Shown: positions 55,662-64,000 of the stretch, in pieces
How the letters are laid out: each line of letters opens with the position of its first letter
Numbering within the stretch: position 1 is the stretch's first letter
Assembly (NCBI GenBank): GCA_030998225.1
Contig: JAPYXD010000045.1
Span: forward strand, 930,001 to 994,000
DNA: 64,000 nt
DNA from: Diplolepis rosae
Lineage: Eukaryota > Arthropoda > Insecta > Hymenoptera > Diplolepididae
Direction of reading: 5' to 3'
Translations under genes and position numbers: made by a program
Notes under the pieces: model-generated
What the model was told of the DNA's origin: nothing
What the model saw: the letters and a program-made list of their open reading frames with translations, nothing else
Database searches by the model: none

Positions 55662-58600
55662 ATGAGTTCTACGCACTCAATGCGTATCGAAGCCCTAGCA
55701 AAGGACAACTTCGATACGTGGAAGCTGCAAGTTAGAGCACTGCTAGTAAAAAATGACGCATGGGATTATGTAAGTGGCGAAAAGGTGAAACCTGAAATTG
55801 TCCAAGGAGATGTAAATGCTGCTTCGATAGCTGCAGCACATGCATGGGACGTTGCGGACAGGAAGGCACACTCGGACTTGGTACTGGCCATTCAACCGTC
55901 TGAATTGAAGCAGATTAAGGGGTGTGAGACCGCGCATTCTGTGTGGGTGAAGCTGCATAGTATCTATCAATCCAAAGGACCTGCTCGGAAAGCGGCCCCT
56001 TTTAAAGAAACTAACATTGCACAAGATGGCGGAAGGGGGAGACGTTCATGACCACATTCGAAAATTTTTCGACGCCGTTGACAAACTTCAAGAGATGGAA
56101 GTGGTCATTAACCAAGACCAACTGACTATTATGCTTTTGTACAGCCTTCCACACAGCCTCGAGAATTTTCGATGTGCAATCGAGACTCGAGATTCCTTAC
56201 CCAGCGCAGAAGATCTGAAAATAAAAATTATCGAAGAAAGCGATGCGAGAAATTCAAAGGAGCGTGAAAATTCGGAAGCCAGGTTGGCGAGTGGCGCTGG
56301 TCGTGGCCACTATCGGAAACATTTCCAAAAGGCGAAGCAACCTGAAAAAGGAAAGCAGGCAGAAAAATCCTTCCCATTTAAGTGCCACAAGTGTAAGCAA
56401 GTTGGGCACAAAGCTGTGAATTGTGACGTGAAAGTGAAATCTTCAGAAAAATCGGCTAAAATAGAAGGAATGGGTTTTCTCATCACTATGAACCAGCAGT
56501 GTGCATTAAAAACGGAAGGTACCCCACCAGGAACCAAATGGTGCCTTGATAGTGGTTGCACCTTGCACATGTGTAACGAAAAGAGAAAATTCATCCACAG
56601 TGAAGCCTGCGAGAGTAAGAAGCTAAGTTTAGCGAGTAGTGCAACCACTAACATTGAATCTCGAGGCACGGTCAAACTCTTGATTACCGACTGTGATCAA
56701 GTAAAATCCATGAAGTTGGAGAAACCTCTCTACGTGCCTGATTTAAGAACCCATTTGATGTCAGTGGGAAGAATCTGTGACAAAGGATTCGAAGTGGCCT
56801 TCATGAAAAGTTCGGCTGTGATTCGTGACGAAAAAGAAATTCAAAAACTTTACGCGAATAGAATAGACGGATTGTATTATTTGCAGGGAACGCCGGAAGT
56901 CGCGAGTGCTGTGTCGGAAAGTGACCACTCAAAAGTTGGAATTATGGCACCGCAAGTTAGGTCACCTCAATGTAAAGGACGTTAAGAGTTTAATGAAAAA
57001 CCAAGGAATCGAGTGTCCAGAAAATGAGAGTCTTGGAGTGTGTGAAACCTGTGTAGTAGGAAAACTAGCCCGAAGACCCTTTCCAAAAACTTCATTGCGA
57101 AAAACAAGATTACTCGAACTTATACATACGGATTTGTGTGGACCGATGCGTGAGAAATCTCTCAGTGGTGCGAAATATTTCGCAACGGGAAGTCAAATCA
57201 AGTGTGTTCAATCCGACAATGGTAAGGAGTATAGAAATCATGATCTAGATCAATACCTCGAAAATTGTGGCATTAACAGAAGATTTTCAATACCTCATAC
57301 TCCAGAACAAAATGGTGTGGCTGAGCGGAAGAACCGCACGCTAGTGGAGATGGCAAGGTGTTTATTAATTTCATCAAATTTGCCGTCATCGTTTTGGGCT
57401 GAAGCAGTATTGACTGCAAATCACTTGAGAAATAGATGTCCTTCTAGAAGTTTGCACGGAGCAACACCTTTTGAAAAATGGACCGGGGTGACTCCCAATT
57501 TGTCATACCAAAAACTTTTGGATGTAAAGGATTCTCGCTGAACAAAACTCCTGGAAAAGGAAAATTTCAACCTCGAGCCCGTGAGTGCGTATTTTTGGGA
57601 TACTCGGATGAGTCCAAAGGTTATCGAGTCTGGCTCACTGATGAAAAGAAGGTTGAAGTAACCAGAGATGTCCAGTTCATTAATGAATTTATGCCGAAGC
57701 AAGAGTTTAAAGATTTCATATCAGAAGAAGTCTTGGAAAAGAGGGAATGCATCCAAAATCTTGAGGACAAAAACTGGATAGATTTGGAGGTCACACCAGT
57801 GGACGATAGAACCAATCAAGAAGTCCGTTGCGAAGAGGAGAATCCTGAGAATGAAGAAGATCTTCGTAGATTCGAAAATGTCCATGAAAAAAGATTACCT
57901 GGAAGACCGAAAACTGTCAGAACCGGAAATCGCGGAAGGCCTAAAAAGGAATACAGAGTGGCTCAAGCTGAAATGTCTTTGGGGGAATGCCTGGAAAATG
58001 CCTGTCTTGCAGAGATTCCATTGAAGGAAGCATTGAGTGGAACGGAGGCAGAAGAATGGAGAAGTGCTATCGTGGAAGAATTTCAGGCACTTATCAAAAA
58101 TTGCACCTGGGATCTTGTGAATCATCCAGAGAATCGGAATGTGATCGGTTCCAGTTCAATGCTTTCCTGAATGGAAACATAGAAGAGGAAATTTACATGA
58201 AAGTTCCAGAATTATTTGAAGAAATGCTGCCGAGGATCATCTTGAAACAAGTCTTAAAGGAAGGAGAAACGGATACACGGAAGACAGTTTCGAAAATGCT
58301 AAAAAGGATTCGAAGTGGAAATCAAGTCTGTTTGATGAAAAAGGCCCTTTATGGTTTGAAGCAAGCTGGCAGACAGTGATATGTCAAGTTAGATAGAGAA
58401 CATCGAAATCTCCGACTGGAGCCACTGAATGCCGACGGTTGTATCTACATTCGCAAATCTGTCACTGAAATCCTGATCATTGCCATTTATGTGGATGACG
58501 TGTTGCTGTTTTCGAATAGCTCCAAACTGTTGTCAGACTTTAAACAAAGATTCGGGGAACGATTCCAAGTGAAGGATCTGGGAAAGATTAAGCATTTCTT

Positions 58601-58867
58601 AGGAATGGAATTCCGACAAGAAAAGGATTTCTTAGGAATATCTCAGACAGCTTATGTCGAAGAAGTGCTCAGGAAGTTTGGAATGCAGGATTCAAAACCA
58701 GCAGTGACACCTATGAATTTAGGAACAAGGCTGAAGAAAGTCCAAGAATTATCGGAAGAGGATTCGAGTTACCCTTTCAGAGAACTCATAGGAAGTCTTA
58801 TGTACCTGGCTGTGGCGACAAGACCGGATATAACGTATGCGGTTAATTATTTGAGTCAATTTAATTT
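55662..58867 (+). pseudogene. Broken copia gag-pol
   Basis: Starts at ATG 55662 with a UBN2-type gag (FDTWKLQVRALL). A frameshift near 56005 leads to the frame with a CCHC knuckle (CHKCKQVGHKAVNC, 56380-56425) and protease DSGC. Another shift near 56940 precedes LWHRKLGHL and the integrase HTDLCGP; roughly 60 codons are missing before QSDNGKEY, and NGVAERKN follows. A shift near 57500 continues to FLGYSDESKGYRVW. Much of the reverse-transcriptase fingers is deleted near 58145, with another shift, before AFLNGNIEEEIYMKVPE. A TGA at 58377-58379 interrupts ALYGLKQAGRQ. YVDDVLLFS follows (58488-58514), and the frame ends at the truncation. It cannot be functional and is unrelated in detail to the intact copy. 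Confidence 0.9.
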
Positions 58868-58926
58868 ACAATGAGCTCGAGGCATCTATGGTGGGGGCCG
58901 CCAGCTCCCACGTTCTGGGATCACTG
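58868..58926. mobile_element. Right half of a hAT MITE
   Basis: ACAATGAGCTCGAGGCATCT and CCACGTTCTGGGATCACTG match the right part of the 162-bp MITE at 24991-25152 almost exactly. The left half is absent, so the junction with the copia remnant is a deletion breakpoint. Confidence 0.85.
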
Positions 58927-58928
58927 AT

Positions 58929-59500
58929 CAGGCCTACCCGACTGTGTGTAATAGAAATGGCGGAATTAAAGAATTAATGCAAAATCTAGGCAATATAAAA
59001 TAGAAAAAACGTAAAAATTGTCACAGATATTTTTAATATTTTCTGTGTGATATTTCCAGGACCTCGCATCAATTTTTCAATTTATTGTCGATTACAAATT
59101 TTATTCACATTCTCAAAAAGCAACTTATACAAAAGACTCCTATATACATAGTTTCTATTTAATATTGCCTAGATTTTGCATTAATTATTTAATTTATATT
59201 CAATTAAAAATTTCATTCCACACATTTAAATCATCAATGTATACAAACGTTAGCACAAATACATTTTGTTACTTATTTGCAAATATAATAATCGGAGACA
59301 AGTAACATGCAAGCACAACTAAAACATAGCCTCACTTATGCGTGCTGATCTGACAGTGCAATCCCCTTTCCTCTCTTCATCCCTCACCGGCAAGCATCTG
59401 GCGCCACCTTCCACCACTTTTATAACTAATCTACTGCCCTCTCTGCCCTCCCTAAGCTCACTCATCGGCCATTTCTACTACACAGAGTCGGGTAGGCCTG
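58929..59500. mobile_element. 572-bp MITE, CAGGCCTACCCGACT ends
   Basis: Inverted ends CAGGCCTACCCGACTGTGTG and CACAGAGTCGGGTAGGCCTG. Flanking 8-mers TCACTGAT and ACACTGAT match at 7 of 8 positions, consistent with a hAT-type duplication. It contains the nested element at 58968. Confidence 0.7.
58968..59190. mobile_element. Nested MITE, AGAATTAATGCAAAATC ends
   Basis: AGAATTAATGCAAAATCTAG and CTAGATTTTGCATTAATT are inverted and extend through GCAATAT..AATAGAAA. The end sequence equals that of the 106-bp MITE at 12341-12446. Confidence 0.7.
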
Positions 59501-59685
59501 ACACTGATCAACGCAAATGCATTGTCATGTATCGATGACAGGAAGGCTTAAAATGTTAGTGGCGGAGGTGGCGCCATCGAACTTCACGATTTGAACTACG
59601 TAGCCAGAACTTTGAAACAGTGAAATAGATTGGAGCTTGGAGGGCCTGAGTATAATAACCATGGAGACTAGATATAAGGAGACCG

Positions 59686-60008
59686 GTAGGTATACATTGT
59701 ACCATAGTTTTAGTTGCCCAAAGTTTCAATTGCCCATAAAATCACCAGAAGTCACTATATTTGAAAAGCAGTGTTTGACGAAGGTTATGAAAGGAATGCG
59801 TTGGCAAAAATTGCAAGTATATCTCAAATATAGGCGGTAGAGAGCGCTTCAGGGAAACGTACAGGAATCCTGCATCTTGCAATCCTCGCAGTTTTTGCCA
59901 ACACATTCCTTTCATAATCTTCGTCTAACACTGCTTTTCAAATATAGTGACGTCTGGTGATTTTATGGGCAATTGAAACTTTGGGCAACTAAAACTATGG
60001 TACCTACC
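59686..60008. mobile_element. Foldback MITE with ~130-bp arms
   Basis: ACCATAGTTTTAGTTGCCCA (left) and TGGGCAACTAAAACTATGGT (right) are inverted and continue through ATAAAATCACCAGA and TTTGAAAAGCAGTG. The left arm has an extra eight bases near the end. The centre is short and non-coding. Confidence 0.75.
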
Positions 60009-60030
60009 AAGGAGAACATATGTCCATTCC

Positions 60031-60221
60031 CGAAATGAAGTTCTGCCAAGAACATAGTTAAAAAACTTTCCGATGAGGGCATGTGTGTTCCCTGGGTGCA
60101 AAATGGCGACGTCTAATACACGATGCTTATAAACCGTGGATGCCGCCATTTTGCACCCAGGGAACACACGTGCCCTCATCGGGAAGTTTCCTAACTAAGT
60201 ACTTGGCAGAACTTCATTTCG
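60031..60221. repeat. 191-bp hairpin, CGAAATGAAGTTCTGCC ends
   Basis: The arms 60031-60108 and about 60145-60221 pair almost completely, including GGGTGCAAAATGGCG against CGCCATTTTGCACCC. No coding content. Confidence 0.8.
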
Positions 60222-61019
60222 TGTTTTGTGAAGTACAGTCATAAGAGATTGGTCGCATTAAATTTAGTCCCCATGATAATAACTCTATCCAAAAAAGACG
60301 CAAACTCTAGTACATGAATACTGTATACAGGATGGTGAACTCGTACTCCAATTGCATGCAGGGCAGTGGGACGAAAAACGTCTGCACACTTTGGTGGGAG
60401 GAGCCATCCGCGCGTGCACGTACTACTGCTGCCATACACGCTTGCGTCGTACGTGAACTAATTCGTCATGTCAAGTGATAGTAGTGCCATGGCGCGTATA
60501 TTTTATGAACTGAATCTGATCCCGATATAAACTTTTCAAACTGTTAACAGCTTGACCACGAAGTAGTATAAGGAGGCCGAACTTATGTACAAACTTAATC
60601 CGAAATCGGTTGCAGTGACCAGCCCGCAGAATCTTGCCACCAAGTGCATAAGAAAAAAATTACGTGCAAGTTGACTGCCGCCGATGACGGCGCTGACCGT
60701 TCATAGGCCCTAGATTCAAAAAAATGCATGGTAAAAAGCATAAATATTTAATTTTCTCCTAATAAAAACTATTTTATCGCATTTTCTTATACATGACAAA
60801 AATATAATAAGATCTTCATATTTTTTTCAAAAATTCATTCCCTTCGGAAAGGTTAAGAAATTCACTTTATGCAAAAATCTAATTTCCAAATTCTGTCGGG
60901 AATTGCATTATTTGTGTCATGTTCTTTATTTTATAATTGTTTTGAGTTAATTTGAATATGAATACTAATAATTAACATCGTTTTTATAAAATCACAATAA
61001 ATATAATATAGTATATACA
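60222..61019. other. No gene recognised
   Basis: Mixed then AT-rich sequence; frames lack motifs. Confidence 0.45.
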
Positions 61020-61235
61020 TTATATATTACTAACCGCCTGATCCCGGAGCTCGCCACCTGGCTGAACAGAAAACACGGAGAAATCGGCTTTTATTTGGCA
61101 CAAGCGCTCTCAGACCATGGCTGTTTTAACGCGTACCTGAAGCGCTTTAAGAAGAGAGACGGGCCGTGTCCGAATTGGCGAAGTATGTTCTCAAGTAAAT
61201 GCTTCGGGTCTTACTTCGGGTTAATTTTAGACTAA
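61020..61235 (+). pseudogene. C-terminal fragment of a LINE polyprotein
   Basis: The plus frame from about 61026 reads RLIPELATWLNRKHGEIGF, then YLAQALSDHGCFNAYLKRF and CPN before decaying; a stop lies at 61233-61235. The HG-x-Y-LAQ-L-GHG-F-YL pattern followed by CP is typical of the C-terminus of R1/jockey-type non-LTR reverse transcriptases, ahead of a zinc-binding motif. The normally paired second cysteine is replaced by tryptophan. Only about 55 codons survive, with nothing upstream. Confidence 0.65.
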
Positions 61236-62009
61236 AGCTGGTGGCGCCGTCGAGAGTCGTGTGTCATTTTCTGACACTGTCGATATGAAGATATTGCATG
61301 AATGAGAAACTGAGGTTAAGTGCTTTTGTTTACTTTTGTACATTGTTCCAATTAATTTAAGAATTGCCTGTAGTATTTCAGTTAATTTAATATGTGATTT
61401 TCGATTAATTGAAAGTTCAATTCGTGCATGCGGCTAAGAAATCATGGATTTGTAACTTGCACGTAATCCATACAGTCACAAAATGTTTTTGTGAATCACA
61501 TTTGTAAAAAAACGCCATCGAATTCAGTTAAGTGTTCTCGATTATTGTCAATTCGAGCTCCGAATTCTAACGTAACTGGCCTGTTTTGCGGAAGAACATA
61601 TGGTAATAGCAATCCAAAATTAATAGATTAAATCTATAATTTGTGACTATCCTAAGGTAGGCTTCAACCTTAAGTTAAAAAGAGGACCTAACTTATTAGT
61701 TAATGTGTAGCTTTTTAAGCAACTTTCTGGAAACTGGTAATATTAGACTATATTTTCAGATGGAAGATAAAATACGCCAAACAACAAAGCAACTCTTTTA
61801 TTTTATGCTTCAAGGTAACGTAGCATGGTAAGGTACATTAAAATGTTGATTTACCACATTATTGACTCATAACACCAACAAAGATAAAGAAACGATATGA
61901 GTAACAAAAAATTATAATCTTCAGATTTAGAATTCATCTCGTTAAAAAATATTGAAAGTTTTAAACTTTTTTATTCTACGCAACAGACGATTATTTCAGA
62001 TCACCAGTG
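61236..62009. other. No gene recognised
   Basis: AT-rich after an initial CpG-containing segment (61242-61290). No supported exon. Confidence 0.4.
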
Positions 62010-62980
62010 CTCGTGTCTATGCAAGATGAGACTTCATATCTCGTTTTGCATTGATAGGAGTTTACAGAGAAAAAATTCCGGCAATACTGGACCATATGTT
62101 CCGGTTGGTCCATGGCTTTAACGGCATGTACTACTTGAGACAAGTAGTCAGTGCATGTGAACAATGTGGTCCAGTTTTTACATGTTTGTGTCCAAAATAC
62201 ATATCATTTCGTTTCTAAATTTGGGAAATGGTAGAGAAGTTAAAAAATGACGTTTTGGAATCGAAAAATTTTTTAATTTTAGCCAATTGGAAAATTTATT
62301 TTCATCGTCACAACCAAAAGTAGTCTACCTGCGTTTGTTTTTATCTTCTCTACTGTCTCCCAAATTTTGAAAACTAAATTTTATGTCTTTCAAAACATGT
62401 AGAAACCTGAAATCAATCAAATTTGCTAATTTCTTAAGTAGCACATACTCTGAAGACAGCTACAAAATTTGTAAGAATTCCCAAGCTTGCTCCTTAAACA
62501 TTTTTTTCCTTTTCAGAATTATTGGTACCTTCCTCTCTATTCACTGATGAATTGAAAATTCGTGAATGTAAATTATTAATTGAAGTTTCCTTGTAAAAAA
62601 TTTGCTGATCAATTTTTTTTTTCAATTTTTTAATTTTGTGTCATGGATCAACCAGATTATGTGATCGACATGGTAATTTTTTTTCTGTATACTTTTTCCA
62701 TGCAAAATAAGATATCAAGTCAAAATTTTGTTATATCTAAAAAAAGGCACTAAGGAAGACATGTCAACGAGCACTTTTTGAAATGAAAAACAAATTTCTT
62801 TGGAATATATTTTTTTTATTATTAGAAAAATTGATGATTTGACAGACCTTCTTTAGTGCCTTTTCTTTGATCTCACAAGTTTTTGACTTGATATCTTATT
62901 TTGCATGGATAAAGGTATACAGAAAAAATAATCACCATATTGATCATATGATCTGGTTGTTCCATGGCCTTAAAAACATG
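62010..62980. repeat. Local inverted and direct repeats
   Basis: 62635-62760 and about 62840-62975 form an inverted pair (AAAATAAGATATCAAGTCAAAA against TTGACTTGATATCTTATTTTGC). A third, diverged copy lies at 62018-62130 (CATATCTCGTTTTGCATTGATA...). A smaller pair is AATTTGGGAAATGGTAGAGAAG (62219) against CTTCTCTACTGTCTCCCAAATTT (62346). Probably nested foldback MITE remnants. Confidence 0.55.
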
Positions 62981-63145
62981 TACTAAAGTGTCCCGTAACC
63001 AATTCTTATAGGTAAACTTAGTCATAAACTAATAATTCAAATAATTTTTTTTTCTTCTAACATTTTAACCAAATATATAAGCTACATACTATAGTGATAC
63101 TAAAATAAATAATATAATTTTTGAAAAAAGTGTTCACTCCAAGTT
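62981..63145. other. AT-rich spacer
   Basis: Nothing recognised. Confidence 0.4.
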
Positions 63146-63247
63146 TTATTTCCAAAAGTTCTTCGCTAAATTCTTTTGATTTTCTTGTATTTTGTTCAGT
63201 GATTCGAGGAGAGCCTTTGACCTTTCCTGAGTTTCTTGTCGGTGTAA
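63146..63247 (-). CDS. Candidate last coding exon, coiled coil
   Basis: On the minus strand a pyrimidine-rich acceptor TTTGTATTTTTATAG precedes 33 codons and a TAA at 63148-63146. The residues (LHRQETQERSKALLESLNK and IQENQKNLAKNFWK) form a heptad-like, Glu/Lys/Gln-rich helix that looks like real coding sequence in AT-rich DNA. A possible preceding coding stretch is 63663-63602 (minus, QPKIPSQLDVRSSIAELTKL), but its donor is not convincing. It could be the end of a host gene or of a transposon-borne Myb-type protein. Confidence 0.35.
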   Translation of the reverse strand, partial: LHRQETQERSKALLESLNKIQENQKNLAKNFWK

Positions 63248-64000
63248 CTATAAAAATACAAACGTATTCATAAATGAAAGTCGACAGTTTTTCAATAATA
63301 TTTTTTTCTAAACATCAGTTTTATCAGTTTGTTGACTTCACTAATGTGATCATTATACGCAAATGTTCATGAAATATTTGTATGAAACACTATCTTTTTA
63401 TTAGAAAAGTAAATTTAAACTGCTTCGAGGATTTATAAATTATTTATGACTTTTTTAAAGTATGTTGAAGTACCTGATAATATGGAAAAAAAATTTTAAA
63501 TTTTGAACATAGTGATACTTTAAATAATCATAAATTAGCAGTTTACTAAACCTGAAAAAATGATGAAAGTATGTATACTACCAACCGCATATAATTTTGT
63601 CAGTTCAGCAATGCTGCTTCTCACATCTAGCTGGCTTGGAATTTTTGGCTGCGTATTTCATTCTTTTAGGGTTGTTCCCTCTCTGTCCTTCTTCCTTCGT
63701 TTTCCCTTTTCAGAAAACGAATTACGTTAACATGTCGATACCTACGTTCTAATATGTCGTATCCTACATTTGGAAAATTTTTCAGGAAACGATAAAAACG
63801 TCTTGCTAGCACAAATAAATAAATGTAAACAAATTTTTGTTTCACCAAATGTTTTTTCCAGAAAAATCTGTTGATTCAAATAATTTCAGATAAGTAATAA
63901 GAAAACAAAATACCATGTTCTTTTTCATAATTTAACGAAAAAGATTGTTTATGCAATATTTACGTACAGCCTGAATATATTTACTACATTTCCGATTTAT
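63248..64000. other. AT-rich end of window
   Basis: Apart from the possible coding stretch 63602-63663 mentioned for the candidate exon, no feature recognised. Confidence 0.4.

Larger units (their letters stand above)
55294..58867 (+). mobile_element. Decayed copia-type element, 3' end lost
   Basis: A putative 5' LTR (55294-55542), an adjoining primer site GGTTATGGGCCCAG and a broken gag-pol are present. The sequence stops within reverse transcriptase at about 58867, where the end of a hAT MITE takes over, so RNase H and the 3' LTR are missing. Confidence 0.85.

Overview
This is a window of AT-rich arthropod, most likely insect, nuclear DNA made almost entirely of nested transposable elements. 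Evidence for a eukaryote: GT-AG introns, LTR retrotransposons primed by an internal fragment of initiator tRNA-Met, hAT, piggyBac-like, TA-target and P-element-like DNA transposons, a TATA plus initiator promoter, and many miniature inverted-repeat elements. The species cannot be named from the sequence. No ordinary single-copy host gene is certain. A possible last coding exon lies at 63146-63247 (minus), and short exon-like segments sit inside one palindrome at 24562-24627 and 25725-25790.

Layout: 1-7630 is a patchwork of old repeats: a composite foldback (1557-4845), several hairpin elements, a ~125-bp tandem array and a degenerate minisatellite. At 7635-12072 lies a 4.4-kb element bounded by a perfect 10-bp target duplication, with clusters of ATCGATAT at both ends and four copies of a hammerhead-ribozyme-like motif arranged as two inverted ~1.06-kb tandem pairs. 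At 12543-17175 is a complete, apparently young copia-type retrotransposon (identical 240-bp LTRs, 5-bp target duplication, one open gag-pol frame) on the minus strand. At 17711-22074 (minus) is a five-exon THAP/P-element-type transposase gene whose splice phases join into one open frame of 1,015 codons.

At 23991-26349 is a foldback element carrying an exon-like segment in both arms and a 162-bp hAT MITE with a perfect 8-bp target duplication. At 26587-36902 is the most striking structure: a 10.3-kb hAT-type element with inverted terminal arms of 2,957 bp each around one transposase gene, which is itself split by an 895-bp insertion. Its terminal sequence recurs in the MITE at 24991, in a 1.4-kb-arm foldback at 40608-45799 and in fragments at 48970-49324 and 58868-58926; the arm interior of a related subfamily recurs at 4941-5390. 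This looks like one transposase-bearing element and its non-autonomous relatives.

The 40608-45799 foldback is interrupted by a 2.05-kb solo LTR (42994-45045, TTAT duplication) with U3-like tandem repeats, a TATA/initiator promoter and an array of six hairpins whose loops are conserved while their stems differ but still pair. Two THAP-domain relics lie at 37877-38152 and 39924-40462. From 47258 onward come a TA-target element holding a piggyBac-like element holding a hairpin, a tRNA-like SINE head, a foldback with 0.5-kb arms (50486-51779), a repeat cluster with another hammerhead-like motif (53073-55262), a decayed copia element (55294-58867), nested MITEs (58868-60221), a LINE fragment (61020-61235) and low-complexity flank.

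Two relationships matter most. The hAT transposase at 30354-33470 could have moved the non-autonomous elements that share its ends. The intact copia and P-like genes are the only plausibly functional complete reading frames. All function statements rest on motif recognition by eye; no database search or folding program was run.
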